A DNA stretch of 28,170 nucleotides from VGWB01 sp964480945 (GTDB lineage Bacteria > Bacteroidota > Ignavibacteria > UBA10030). Positions 1 through 7,952 of this stretch are shown here, piece after piece. Positions within the stretch are counted from its first letter, which is position 1, and every line of letters begins with the position of its first letter. The stretch spans positions 1 to 28,170 of the forward strand of contig CAYZRX010000051.1 in NCBI GenBank assembly GCA_964480945.1. The letters are read 5' to 3'. Position numbers and translations under genes: made by a program. Under the pieces are notes generated by a model. It had not been told where the DNA came from. It searched no databases and worked only from the letters and a program-made list of their open reading frames with translations.

Positions 1-260
1 AGGAGAATCAGACCGACGATCTGGCCAATGTACCCGATCATCCCTCCAAAGAACGGAGATGTATGTACGCTCAGACTTTCGAACAGGAAGCCGTTCCCGA
101 AGAACGAGCGAAGGACAAGGTCGATCATGATCAAGCCAAACCCCGTGCCGATGAGCACAAGAGCCGGCTTCATGATTCCCTTGAGGTGTCTGGCGAGATA
201 GAAGAACGCGATCATCGCCAGGATCAGGAGAAGGAGACGGGCGATTCCTAAGAGTTCCAT
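1..260 (-). CDS. Membrane protein, N-terminal part only (truncated by window edge)
   Basis: An ATG at 258-260 on the minus strand opens a frame that stays open to base 1, giving 86 residues of a longer protein. An AAGGG Shine-Dalgarno-like stretch lies 7 nt upstream. The visible part is strongly hydrophobic, with three likely membrane helices at roughly residues 2-22, 33-55 and 70-86 and a short polar stretch between the second and third. It starts 28 nt after the pdxH stop, so both are probably on one transcript. I do not recognise the family. The rest of the gene is outside the window. Confidence 0.6.
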   Translation of the reverse strand, partial: MELLGIARLLLLILAMIAFFYLARHLKGIMKPALVLIGTGFGLIMIDLVLRSFFGNGFLFESLSVHTSPFFGGMIGYIGQIVGLIL

Positions 261-288
261 CGTGCTGCCCTTCGTGTGCTGACGTCGC

Positions 289-933
289 TCAAGGAGAGAG
301 CCGTTCGATCACCCACGTGGTCCCGCGTCGCACGTACCGGATCCGGTCGTGCAAGCGGTTCGGCCGCCCCTCCCAGAATTCGACCGTGTGGGGATGAAGG
401 CGAAAACCACCCCAGAACGGCGGAAGAGGGATGGGACCATCCCCAAAGCGAGCCTTCAGCTCTGCAACTTTCTGCTCGAGCACCGTCCGATCTGCGATGA
501 CTTCGCTCTGACGTGATGCCCACGCTCCAAGCTGGCTTTCCAAGGGCCTGCTGCGAAAATACTCTTCAGATTCTTCACGGGACGCTCTCTCCACCGTTCC
601 TTCAACACGGACTTCTCGCTCGAGCTCACTCCAATAAAAGAGCAATGCAGCGTTCGGGTTTTGACGCAGCTCGACGGACTTTCGACTCTCGTAGTTTGTG
701 TAGAAGACAAATCCTCGTTCGTCGACTCCCTTCATCAGCACAAAGCGGGCAGAAGGCTTGCCTTCACCGGTAGCCGTCGCAAGGACCATCGCATTGGGCT
801 CATGCCGGTGGACCGCCATTGCCTCTCCAAACCAGCGATCGAACTGGACGAACGGATCGGGATGCACACTCGATTCATCCAGCGTCCGAAGGGAATGCTC
901 TCTCCGCAAGCTTGCTATTTCGTCATCGGTCAT
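289..933 (-). CDS. pdxH: Pyridoxamine 5'-phosphate oxidase
   Basis: This FMN enzyme oxidises pyridoxine/pyridoxamine 5'-phosphate to pyridoxal 5'-phosphate in the cytoplasm, the last step of PLP synthesis and salvage. The 214-residue length is normal for the family. Visible hallmarks are the FMN-binding 'RFVLMKG' and 'FYTNYESRKS' segments, 'VRVEGTVERAS', 'SRPLESQLGAWAS', and the C-terminal 'RLHDRIRY...W.IERLSP' block that closes the active site. The ATG at 933 has no clear Shine-Dalgarno sequence, but the N-terminus aligns with the usual family start. A promoter (TTGATT-17-TATCTT) lies 50-80 bp upstream, and the membrane protein gene follows 28 nt downstream. PLP is a cofactor of the lysine aminomutase encoded further along, but the two genes are not linked in an operon. 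Confidence 0.95.
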   Translation of the reverse strand: MTDDEIASLRREHSLRTLDESSVHPDPFVQFDRWFGEAMAVHRHEPNAMVLATATGEGKPSARFVLMKGVDERGFVFYTNYESRKSVELRQNPNAALLFYWSELEREVRVEGTVERASREESEEYFRSRPLESQLGAWASRQSEVIADRTVLEQKVAELKARFGDGPIPLPPFWGGFRLHPHTVEFWEGRPNRLHDRIRYVRRGTTWVIERLSP

Positions 934-983
934 GGGAGAAGATACAGTGTTTCATCTGGCGCTGATCCGACATCACAGGAATG

Positions 984-1012
984 AAGATACACAACACCGA
1001 GACTCAAATCAA
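984..1012 (-). promoter_or_regulatory. Promoter for pdxH (TTGATT-N17-TATCTT)
   Basis: On the minus strand, TTGATT (1007-1012) is followed after exactly 17 bp by TATCTT (984-989). The predicted start is near 977, giving a leader of about 44 nt before the pdxH ATG. The same -10 hexamer occurs at two other promoters in this window. Confidence 0.6.
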
Positions 1013-1075
1013 CAAAGCCTTACCCAGTCGGCCACGCCGCGGGGGCTGCAGATTACGGATGAGCGCGGTCATCGC

Positions 1076-1104
1076 TTGTAAACAGCGCACATTCTCAGTA
1101 TATT
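1076..1104 (+). promoter_or_regulatory. Promoter for lptF-lptG (TTGTAA-N17-TATATT)
   Basis: TTGTAA at 1076-1081 and TATATT at 1099-1104 are separated by 17 bp. Transcription should start about 1110-1112, only 2-4 nt before the ATG at 1114, so the transcript would be leaderless or nearly so. No Shine-Dalgarno sequence precedes this ATG, which fits. Confidence 0.6.
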
Positions 1105-1113
1105 TTCGACACG

Positions 1114-2481
1114 ATGTTCATCCTTTGGCGATACATTCTCAACCGGCACGTGACGCCGTTCCTGTTCTCGGCGTTGGTGTTGGTGTGCATCTTCCTGCTC
1201 CAGTACGTCATGCAGAAGATGGATCAGCTGGCGGGCAAAGGTCTGAGCGCTACGGTGATCGCCGAGTTCATCATCATGAACCTCGCCTGGATGGTGGTGC
1301 TTGCCGTTCCGATGGCGGTCCTCGTGGCCACGCTGATGGCGTTCGGCAATCTTTCCTCCGGCAACGAGATAACGGCGATGCGCGCCAACGGCGTCAGCCT
1401 CTATCGTATGATGGCGCCAGTCTTCATAGCCTCGGTGATCATTTTCTACCTGCTCATTCAGTTCAACAACAAGGTTCTGCCGGATGCCAACCACCGAGCG
1501 AGAGTTTTGATGACGGACATCTACAGGAAGAAGCCGACGTTCTCGCTCGTTCCCGGACTCTTCTCGCAGGAGATTCAGGGCTACGGCATCCTCGTCCGCA
1601 AGACGTTTGAGCATTCGAATGATCTTGAAGGGGTCACGATCTTCGACTACACGAACACCACCATGACGACCACGCTCACGGCCGAGCGTGGAACCGTCTC
1701 CTTCTCCCCCGATTACCAGAAGCTCATCATGGATCTGTCCGACGGCGAGGCCCATGAGATCAGCAACACCGATCTCAGCCGATACCGACGAATTCGCTTC
1801 CAGAAGCACCGGATCGTGATGAACGCCGAGGGTTTTGAATTCCAACGGTCGCAGGAGAGCGCTTTTGCTCGCGGCGACCGCGAGCTCAGCGCCCAGGCGA
1901 TGATCGCCGTTGTGGACAGCCTGCGGACCCTTCAGGAGGAGTCACGGGCACACATCAGGCGCTTGATCGACCGGGACCTCGACGGACTTCTGGCGACATC
2001 GGCGCGGCCGCAGGTGACAACACCGCCCGCGTCCGATCCGACCTACGCTGCCGTAGCGCACATGAGCGCTCTGAGGAGCATGGTCGAAGGAGAATTCACG
2101 CGCGTTCAGTACTATGGCCGGCAGATCCACGAGTATACCGTCGAGATCCACAAGAAGTACTCGATCCCGTTCGCGTGCATCGTCTTTGTGCTGGTTGGGA
2201 TACCCCTCGGCATTATGGCGCGGAAGGGGACCTTCGGGGTCGCGGCGAGCTTGAGCCTCGGCTTCTTCCTCCTGTACTGGGCATGTTTGATCGGCGGCGA
2301 GAAGCTTGCCGACCGCGGATTTATCCAGCCGTGGTTCGGCATGTGGTCCGCCAACATCATCATCGGCCTCATGGGGCTGTACCTCACGTACAAGACCGCC
2401 CGGGAGAGCTTGACGATCAACTGGGAGACCATACTGAAGTTCATCCCGAGACAGTGGCGATCGGAAGAAGAGCCGGCATGA
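1114..2481 (+). CDS. lptF: LptF/LptG family permease (first of pair)
   Basis: Inner-membrane permease of the LptBFG ABC exporter, which extracts LPS from the inner membrane and feeds it to the periplasmic Lpt bridge. The 455-residue protein has the family layout: three N-terminal helices (about 14-34, 48-78, 100-118), a periplasmic domain (about 120-345) and three C-terminal helices (about 350-368, 373-395, 408-426). 'NEITAMRANGVSLYRM' at 84-99 is the cytoplasmic coupling segment, and 'GIPLGIMARKG' at 362-372 is the typical C-terminal loop. A charged, helix-prone insert at about 250-340 makes it longer than the enterobacterial proteins. The gene ends in an ATGA overlap with the second permease. 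LptF versus LptG is assigned by order and is not certain; the ATPase LptB is not in the window. Confidence 0.88.
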   Translation: MFILWRYILNRHVTPFLFSALVLVCIFLLQYVMQKMDQLAGKGLSATVIAEFIIMNLAWMVVLAVPMAVLVATLMAFGNLSSGNEITAMRANGVSLYRMMAPVFIASVIIFYLLIQFNNKVLPDANHRARVLMTDIYRKKPTFSLVPGLFSQEIQGYGILVRKTFEHSNDLEGVTIFDYTNTTMTTTLTAERGTVSFSPDYQKLIMDLSDGEAHEISNTDLSRYRRIRFQKHRIVMNAEGFEFQRSQESAFARGDRELSAQAMIAVVDSLRTLQEESRAHIRRLIDRDLDGLLATSARPQVTTPPASDPTYAAVAHMSALRSMVEGEFTRVQYYGRQIHEYTVEIHKKYSIPFACIVFVLVGIPLGIMARKGTFGVAASLSLGFFLLYWACLIGGEKLADRGFIQPWFGMWSANIIIGLMGLYLTYKTARESLTINWETILKFIPRQWRSEEEPA

Positions 2482-3587
2482 CCATCCTGGACCGCTATAT
2501 CATCCGCCAGTTTTTGCTCGTGTTCTTCTTCGGCCTGCTCGCGTTCATTCTCATCTTCATCGCCATCGATATGATGGAGAAGCTCGACGATTTCATCGAC
2601 GCCCAGGCTCCCGTCGGAACGATCATCGAGTACTATGCCGCGTTCTCGCCAGATATCATCAAGTTGATGACGCCGGTCGCGATGCTTCTGGCCTCCTTGT
2701 TTGTTGTCGGGAGACTGTCGAACCAGAACGAGCTCGCGGCGATGAAATCAAGCGGCGTCAGCCTGTACCGCATTCTCGTCCCGTTTCTGGCCGTCGCAAC
2801 GCTGGTAAGCTGCTTCTCGGTTTACTTCAGCGGATGGATCGTGCCATACGCCAACCAGAGAAAGTATGCGATTGAGCGAACGAACCTCAACCGCTCTCAG
2901 GGCACGTTCACGCGCTACAACATCCTGTTCCAGGATGGACGCACGCGGCTCATCTCGATGAACTACTACGACAGCAAGGGTCAGTTTGCAGACCGCGTCA
3001 GCATTCAGGATTTCGCCGACACGAACCTCACCGTGATGCAGCGGCGTTATGATGCCGTGCGGATGGAGTGGGCCTCGCGACCCCTGATGGGGCAAGACTC
3101 GGCCGGCGGCGGTTGGGTTCTGGTGAGCGGGACCGAGCGGGAATTCTTCGGCCAGCGGCAAAAGCTTACGTGGTTCGCTCGGCTACCGATCGGAAGGCTC
3201 AACGTCACGCCCTCCGACATCGAGAAGAAACAACGGAAGCCGGACGAGATGGACTACCCCGAATTGAAGCAATTTATCGACAACCAGCGCCGGGCAGGCC
3301 AGGATGTCGCGCGCTGGATGGTCGACTTGAACAGCAAGATTGCATTCCCGTTCGCGAGCGTGATCGTCGTCCTCTTCGGCGTACCCTTTGCCTCCATCAA
3401 ACGACGAAGCGGCATCGCGCTGGAATTCGGCATCTGCACTGCCGTGACGTTCATCTACCTTGCGTTCATGAAAATCAGCCAGGTCTTCGGCTACAACGGG
3501 GATCTCAGCCCGCTCCTGACCGCCTGGATTGCCAACCTGATCTTCCTGGCCCTGGGGATCGCGAACCTCTTGCGTATTCAAAAATAG
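2478..3587 (+). CDS. lptG: LptF/LptG family permease (second of pair)
   Basis: Second half of the LPS export permease pair, 369 residues. The ATG at 2478 overlaps the stop of the first permease (ATGA), giving 'MTILDRYIIRQFL', the standard family start, so the longer frame upstream is not used. Helices lie near residues 12-33, 55-80, 100-118, 280-300, 306-326 and 335-358. The coupling motif 'NELAAMKSSGVSLYRI' follows helix 2, and 'FGVPFASIKRRSG' matches the C-terminal loop. The overlap implies translational coupling and equal amounts of the two subunits, as expected for a heterodimer. No convincing intrinsic terminator follows in the 49-nt convergent gap to the DUF3078 gene. Confidence 0.9.
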   Translation: MTILDRYIIRQFLLVFFFGLLAFILIFIAIDMMEKLDDFIDAQAPVGTIIEYYAAFSPDIIKLMTPVAMLLASLFVVGRLSNQNELAAMKSSGVSLYRILVPFLAVATLVSCFSVYFSGWIVPYANQRKYAIERTNLNRSQGTFTRYNILFQDGRTRLISMNYYDSKGQFADRVSIQDFADTNLTVMQRRYDAVRMEWASRPLMGQDSAGGGWVLVSGTEREFFGQRQKLTWFARLPIGRLNVTPSDIEKKQRKPDEMDYPELKQFIDNQRRAGQDVARWMVDLNSKIAFPFASVIVVLFGVPFASIKRRSGIALEFGICTAVTFIYLAFMKISQVFGYNGDLSPLLTAWIANLIFLALGIANLLRIQK

Positions 3588-3636
3588 AAGTCACAGGCAC
3601 GCGCCCTCGGACGTCGCGGCGATTCGGCGAGGCCGA

Positions 3637-4485
3637 TCACAAAAGGGCGTAACTCAGACCGACCGCGAGTGACTGCTTCACCTGCGTCTTCGGCGTGACC
3701 GGTTGTTCGTTGATGAACTGCACGTTGAGGTTCACGGTAATGTACTTCCCCACCTTCACCGCAAAGGTGTTGTCACCCCGGACCACCACCTGGTCGACCT
3801 TGTTGAACGGTGAGAACAGTTCCAATTTGGAGGTAAGCAGCGCGTTATCGTCAATGTTCAAAGACACTTCCGTCACCCACTCCATACCTGCTTCAATCTT
3901 GACATTTTCAATCCGTGTTGTTGCCGGGTCGTCGCTGTAGCCCCTGAACTTCGAGGTGATGATTTCGCGCAGCGCAACCCCAAATCGCGTCTTCACCACC
4001 TCCAGCGGCTGGTATCCGACACCGGCAGCTTGCGTCAAGAAAGCGGGGTCGAAAAACCCGGAGACAACGGTTCCATGACCCTCGTTGTCGTAATTGAGAC
4101 CCTCGGCGAACTGAGTCTTGAGCGTTGCAGAGACGTAGGGATTGATGTACGGGCCGTATTTGTACGTGAAGACGGATTGGAGATCAATCTTGTCGTCCGT
4201 CTTCCTGCGGCCTTGATCCCCAAGGCTCGTCTGGCCATAGGCGAATTTGTACGTGGTTGCCCAGTTGGTTTTCTCCGAGTTGTGTTGTGTTCTTCCATCG
4301 AGGGTTGCGGTGTACGCGAGAGCGCTTTGGCCCCCTTGCGCCCAGTTTGAGTAGGAGACCTGCGTAAAAGTGAGCGTGCCGACGACTTTGTGATTCCACG
4401 GACCAAGGGAATCGGGCTTCGCTTGCGCGAACACCAATGAGGGTATCGAGCAGACCATTAGAATCAATCTGAAAAACGTTTTCAT
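3637..4485 (-). CDS. DUF3078 family outer-membrane beta-barrel protein
   Basis: A 282-residue exported protein with a Sec signal peptide (about 1-20, ending 'SLVFAQA'). Short alternating strands fill the rest, and it ends in the aromatic/hydrophobic 'LSYALL', as in outer-membrane barrels. The 'SYSNWAQGGQSAL' segment near residues 44-56 is the mark of DUF3078 proteins, a common Bacteroidota family with no settled function. A strong GGGAGG Shine-Dalgarno sequence precedes the ATG at 4485. The gene lies 39 nt after mscL and is probably the last of a peptidase-mscL-DUF3078 transcript. Family assignment is from memory of the motif. Confidence 0.75.
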   Translation of the reverse strand: MKTFFRLILMVCSIPSLVFAQAKPDSLGPWNHKVVGTLTFTQVSYSNWAQGGQSALAYTATLDGRTQHNSEKTNWATTYKFAYGQTSLGDQGRRKTDDKIDLQSVFTYKYGPYINPYVSATLKTQFAEGLNYDNEGHGTVVSGFFDPAFLTQAAGVGYQPLEVVKTRFGVALREIITSKFRGYSDDPATTRIENVKIEAGMEWVTEVSLNIDDNALLTSKLELFSPFNKVDQVVVRGDNTFAVKVGKYITVNLNVQFINEQPVTPKTQVKQSLAVGLSYALL

Positions 4486-4524
4486 CTCTTTCCTCCCAAG
4501 AATCGAATCTTCAAAGCGATGGTG

Positions 4525-4947
4525 TCAGGCGAAGTTTGTTGTGCAGTGGCCGCAGCGCTTGGCGCCGATGGGAATCATCATCAGGCACTCGGGGCACTCA
4601 CGCTGCGACGGTGGGGGTGGCGCCGTCTCCTTTTTTCGCTCGAGAGCATTCAGTGCGCGTATGAGCAGGAAGACCGAAAGCGCGATAATGATGAAATCGA
4701 TGAGCGTGCTGATGAAAACTCCATAGTTGAGCGTGACCGGCTCGAGACCTTCCGATGCCGATCTGATGGTGATCATCAGATTGCTGAAATCGACGCCACC
4801 GATGAGCACGCCGATCGGCGGCATGATCACGTCGGTTACCAGCGATGAGACGATCTTTCCGAATGCGGCTCCCATGATGAGCCCAACGGCCAGATCCACC
4901 ACATTGCCGCGCATCGCGAAGGTCTTGAATTCCTTCAAGAGATTCAT
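4525..4947 (-). CDS. mscL: Large-conductance mechanosensitive channel MscL with C-terminal zinc ribbon
   Basis: MscL is a pentameric inner-membrane pore that opens on membrane stretch and releases solutes after hypo-osmotic shock. The 140-residue protein starts 'MNLLKEFKTFAMRGNVVDLAV', with the amphipathic N-helix and TM1 pore segment 'VGLIMGAAFGKIVSSLV' (about 21-37), a periplasmic loop (45-70), TM2 (about 76-97) and a charged linker. The C-terminus differs from the E. coli type: a proline stretch (110-113) is followed by two CxxC pairs (C118/C121 and C132/C135) that should bind zinc. The GGGAGG Shine-Dalgarno sequence supports the ATG at 4947. The gene starts 12 nt after the M24 peptidase stop. 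Confidence 0.95.
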   Translation of the reverse strand: MNLLKEFKTFAMRGNVVDLAVGLIMGAAFGKIVSSLVTDVIMPPIGVLIGGVDFSNLMITIRSASEGLEPVTLNYGVFISTLIDFIIIALSVFLLIRALNALERKKETAPPPPSQRECPECLMMIPIGAKRCGHCTTNFA

Positions 4948-4959
4948 GACTTCCTCCCG

Positions 4960-6162
4960 TTATTTAAGAATCGGAGTGACTGCATCCTGCATCGGCAGAC
5001 CGGTGACGATGACCTCCCGGTCTTTCGAGACAAAGACGTCGATCTCACTTCGGACCCCGAATTTTCCCGGGAGGTAGATGCCCGGTTCGATCGAAAAGGA
5101 CGTTCGTGGGATGACCCTTCGCTCGTCGCGCGTTTCCAGATTGTCCATGTTCGCACCGTTCCCGTGGATCTCTTCACCGATGGAGTGACCGGTGCGATGA
5201 ACGAAAAACTCCCCATAGCCGTGCTCTGCGATGAAGCGGCGAGCGGCGTCATCCACCTGATACCCGTAGATTTCGGTGCCTGAGGCGTACGACTGCTGGA
5301 CGAACCTCAGAGCAGCATCGCGACCACCCTTCACTATATCAAAGATCTTTTTGCACTCCGCGGGGACCGACTCACCAATGTATCCCGTCCACGTGATGTC
5401 CGCGTAGACGGATCGCGGCTTGTCTTTCTTCGCCCAGAGATCGATCAGGACGAAGTCCCCCTTGTTCAATCGGCTGTTCAGCTCCTTGGTCGGCTCGTAG
5501 TGGGGATTCGCGCTGTTCGCATTCACGGAGCAGTTCGGAGCCTCCTCCGTCGTGAGGCCTCGCCTCTTGAATTCTGCAAGCATGAATTGCTGAACGTCAT
5601 ACTCTGTGGTCGCGGCCTTCCCCATGATGCGCTCTCTGATGAACCCGAACGTTCCGTCGACGATCTCTCGGAGGTGTTTCGCTGTCTCTGCATTCTCCTT
5701 CGCCTGCTCATCGTCCCAACACGCTTCGAATCGCTGCACCAGGTTGGCAGATGACACAACGTCGACCCCGAGGCTGCGGACAAGCTCCAGCGTCCCTCCG
5801 TCGACGTTGGAGATGTAGGGGATGGCATTACGCGGCGAATACTCCATCGCGACCTTCCTCGCGCCGCCGAGGATCGACTTCAAGCCGGCTTCAAGCGACT
5901 GCCAGCTGAGATAGAGAACCTTCTCACCGGGAAGCGAATCGAGGTTGTACTGTTCGATTGTGTGAACGAGCTTCTTCGGCGAGCCTGCGGCGGGGAGGAA
6001 ATAGAAGTATCGACGCGTTTGGATGATGTGCGGCGGCAGGTCGAGGATGCGCGTCGCAAAGACGTTCGAGCCTCGGAAGTTGTACAACAACCAACCCTCC
6101 AGTCGTTCCTCCCTGAGGGCCTCCTGTATTAAACTGACTCGGTCTGAGAATTGAATCGCCAT
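4960..6162 (-). CDS. M24B family metallopeptidase (Xaa-Pro dipeptidase/aminopeptidase-like)
   Basis: A 400-residue cytoplasmic metallopeptidase with a creatinase-like N-terminal domain (about 1-150) and a pita-bread M24 domain (about 155-400). All five metal ligands are visible: D241 (in 'VLIDLWA'), D255 ('YADITWT'), H326 ('RTGHSIGEEIHG'), E359 ('SIEPGIY') and E373 ('RSEIDV'). Family members cleave the bond before proline in short peptides; the exact substrate is unknown. I chose the ATG at 6162 because AGGAGG sits 7 nt upstream. A start at 6231 would add 23 residues without family similarity and would lie nearly in the upstream terminator. mscL follows after 12 nt. Confidence 0.9.
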   Translation of the reverse strand: MAIQFSDRVSLIQEALREERLEGWLLYNFRGSNVFATRILDLPPHIIQTRRYFYFLPAAGSPKKLVHTIEQYNLDSLPGEKVLYLSWQSLEAGLKSILGGARKVAMEYSPRNAIPYISNVDGGTLELVRSLGVDVVSSANLVQRFEACWDDEQAKENAETAKHLREIVDGTFGFIRERIMGKAATTEYDVQQFMLAEFKRRGLTTEEAPNCSVNANSANPHYEPTKELNSRLNKGDFVLIDLWAKKDKPRSVYADITWTGYIGESVPAECKKIFDIVKGGRDAALRFVQQSYASGTEIYGYQVDDAARRFIAEHGYGEFFVHRTGHSIGEEIHGNGANMDNLETRDERRVIPRTSFSIEPGIYLPGKFGVRSEIDVFVSKDREVIVTGLPMQDAVTPILK

Positions 6163-6235
6163 GGTCGGCCTCCTGGTATTGGTTCTTCCTTTCTGAGTTG
6201 CCGGATCGGCAGTGATGGTTTGTGGACACAATAAA

Positions 6236-6268
6236 GAAAAAAGCCCGCAAAAGAAATTTGCGGGCTTT
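6236..6268 (-). terminator. Rho-independent terminator of the aminomutase/ATP-grasp cassette
   Basis: A perfect 12-bp inverted repeat (6240-6251 with 6257-6268, 5-nt loop) contains the GC core GCCCGC. On the minus strand it is followed by a run of T from 6242 down to 6237. It lies about 25 bp past the aminomutase stop and 70 bp before the M24 peptidase start, separating the two transcripts. The other side also has a short AT stretch, but no gene needs it. Confidence 0.9.
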
Positions 6269-6291
6269 CATTCTCGTGAAGGACAGGAATG

Positions 6292-7452
6292 CTATTTCCC
6301 GACGGGCTCCAGCTCCCGCGAAGATTGCTTGTTCACATACACCTTCTTTTCCGGGGCGCGCCGCCGGCGCCGATATTTCGTCTCCACGACTTGTTGAGGC
6401 TCAGGCTGTTCCTCCTCAACGTCGGGATAGGTGTAGATTTCGTACTTGTAGTTTCGAAGAAGGATGTCCTTCCCATTCCGCCCGAGGACGTACTGCGGGA
6501 GCAGCGGAATCTTCCCGCCGCCTCCCGGCGCATCGATCACGTAGTACGGGACCGCCAAACCGGATGTGTGGCCGCGCAGCTTGTCCATGATCTCCAGGCC
6601 CTTCCGGACCGGCGTGCGGAAGTGGTTCGTTCCCTTGGTAAGATCCGCCTGGTAAATGTAGTACGGTCGGACGCGCATCTTGAGCAGCTTGCGGTGCAGC
6701 TCCAACATTACCTCAGGATCGTCATTAACGCCCTTCATAAGCACGGCCTGATTGCCGACCGGGCATCCGGCATCGGCAAGCATGGCGCATGCCTTCTCGG
6801 CCTCGGAAGTACACTCCCACGGATGGTTGAAGTGCGTGTTCACGTAGATCGGATGGTACTTCTTGATCATTTTGCACAGCTTCGGCGTGATGCGCTGCGG
6901 CAGCACGCACGGCATCTTCGTGCCGAGGCGAATGATTTCGACATGCGGTATCGCCCGCAGGCCGGAGAGGACGCGCTCCAGAACATAATCGGTCACCATC
7001 AGCGGATCACCGCCCGAGAGGACGATGTCGCGGACCTCCGGATGCGCGGCGATGTAGTCGATGCCGTCCTGAATCCATTTTGAGTTGATCTTGCTCGAAT
7101 CGCTCACTTTCCGCTTCCGGGTGCAGAACCGACAGTACATCGAACATTGACTTGTCACGAGGAAGAGAACGCGATCGGGATACCGGTGCGTGATGCTCGG
7201 AACGGGGCTGTTGGCGTCCTCATTCAACGGATCTTCGAGGGCGTTGTGATCCTCAAGCTCCACCGCGTCGGGAATGCACTGCAGCCAGATGGGGTCGCCG
7301 GGATATCGAATCAGACTGAGGTAGTAGGGGTTGACCCGGATGTGAAAAAGCTTGTTCAGCTTCTCAGCCAGCTCGCGATCAAACCCAAACCGCTCAACCA
7401 GGTCTTTGGCACTGTCCACACTCTGCCGCAGCATCTCTTGCCAGAGTTCCAT
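6292..7452 (-). CDS. kamA: Lysine 2,3-aminomutase-like radical SAM/PLP enzyme (KamA family)
   Basis: Predicted to convert L-lysine to L-beta-lysine using a [4Fe-4S] cluster, SAM and PLP. The cluster motif is C103-x3-C107-x2-C110 in 'CSMYCRFCTRKR'. K314 in 'DAPGGGGK' is the PLP lysine. D270 ('YIYQAD') and D307 match in motif and spacing (37 and then 7 residues to the lysine) the two aspartates that hold the lysine side chain in the clostridial enzyme; glutamate aminomutases differ there. The protein (386 aa) lacks the C-terminal cysteines that bind structural zinc in that enzyme and ends instead in an acidic/Gln stretch and five consecutive arginines (361-365). Last gene of the cassette, 18 nt after the GNAT gene; TAAGGAGG overlaps that stop. 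EpmB (EF-P modification) is an alternative, but no epmA or efp is nearby. Confidence 0.88.
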   Translation of the reverse strand: MELWQEMLRQSVDSAKDLVERFGFDRELAEKLNKLFHIRVNPYYLSLIRYPGDPIWLQCIPDAVELEDHNALEDPLNEDANSPVPSITHRYPDRVLFLVTSQCSMYCRFCTRKRKVSDSSKINSKWIQDGIDYIAAHPEVRDIVLSGGDPLMVTDYVLERVLSGLRAIPHVEIIRLGTKMPCVLPQRITPKLCKMIKKYHPIYVNTHFNHPWECTSEAEKACAMLADAGCPVGNQAVLMKGVNDDPEVMLELHRKLLKMRVRPYYIYQADLTKGTNHFRTPVRKGLEIMDKLRGHTSGLAVPYYVIDAPGGGGKIPLLPQYVLGRNGKDILLRNYKYEIYTYPDVEEEQPEPQQVVETKYRRRRRAPEKKVYVNKQSSRELEPVGK

Positions 7453-7470
7453 ACGGGTTTTCGATCCTCC

Positions 7471-7944
7471 TTACAGGTTCTTCGTATACACGACGAGGTC
7501 ATCGCCTTGCGAATAGTAATCCTTGATCCGCGATGCCTCGGTGTAGTGATTACGTCGGTAGAACGAGTGCGTGTTCTCGTACTTCGGTTGCGACGAAGTC
7601 TCCGCGATGATGAGCGTTCCACCCTTGCTCTTCACGTACTCCTCGCAATGGCGAAGCAGTTGTTTGCCGATTCCCTGGCTGTGAATCCTCGGATCGACCG
7701 CGATCCAGTACAGGTCATACGAGCTTACCGTCATCGGTGTCGGTCCAACACAGTAGTATCCGCGCACGGTGTTCGAGTCATCGACAAACGTAGAAATCAC
7801 GTAGTCCTTCTGATCCTTCTCCTCAATAACGATTTCCATCAACTCCAGCGCAACCCCAATCTCCTCTTCTCTGAACACCTCCGTCGCACGCAAAATCTCT
7901 ATCAGTGGTTGAATGTCCTCTTTCTGAAACGGACGAATAGACAT
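7471..7944 (-). CDS. GNAT family N-acetyltransferase
   Basis: A 157-residue single-domain GNAT protein that probably transfers an acetyl group from acetyl-CoA to an amine. The acetyl-CoA pyrophosphate loop is 'HSQGIGKQLL' (88-97) after the strand 'YWIAVDP' (79-85), and 'FYRRNHYTEASR' (128-139) is the usual C-terminal helix/strand. It starts 8 nt after one ATP-grasp gene and ends 18 nt before the aminomutase gene, so it belongs to the cassette. Beta-lysine acetyltransferase (AblB) of Ne-acetyl-beta-lysine producers is an obvious comparison, but that protein is longer and I see no specific similarity. The acceptor could be beta-lysine or a ligated product; this is inference. Confidence 0.85.
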   Translation of the reverse strand: MSIRPFQKEDIQPLIEILRATEVFREEEIGVALELMEIVIEEKDQKDYVISTFVDDSNTVRGYYCVGPTPMTVSSYDLYWIAVDPRIHSQGIGKQLLRHCEEYVKSKGGTLIIAETSSQPKYENTHSFYRRNHYTEASRIKDYYSQGDDLVVYTKNL

Positions 7945-7952
7945 GACCTGGA

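Noticed and set aside
1069..1845. A 258-codon minus-strand frame with many charged residues
   Set aside because: It is antisense to the first permease gene, has His/Arg-rich composition typical of shadow frames, and matches no family.
2175..2477. Upstream extension of the second Lpt permease by 101 codons
   Set aside because: The extension runs out of frame through the first permease and has no family similarity; the ATGA overlap at 2478 gives the standard N-terminus.
3588..3636. Possible terminator between the convergent lptG and DUF3078 genes
   Set aside because: GC-rich partial inverted repeats are present but no T-run follows on either strand.
6163..6231. N-terminal extension of the M24 peptidase (23 residues)
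   Set aside because: The AGGAGG site is positioned for ATG 6162, and the extension runs close to the terminator of the upstream cassette.
7471..7944. Assigning the GNAT protein as AblB (beta-lysine acetyltransferase)
   Set aside because: The neighbourhood fits, but the protein is too short for AblB and only general GNAT motifs are visible.
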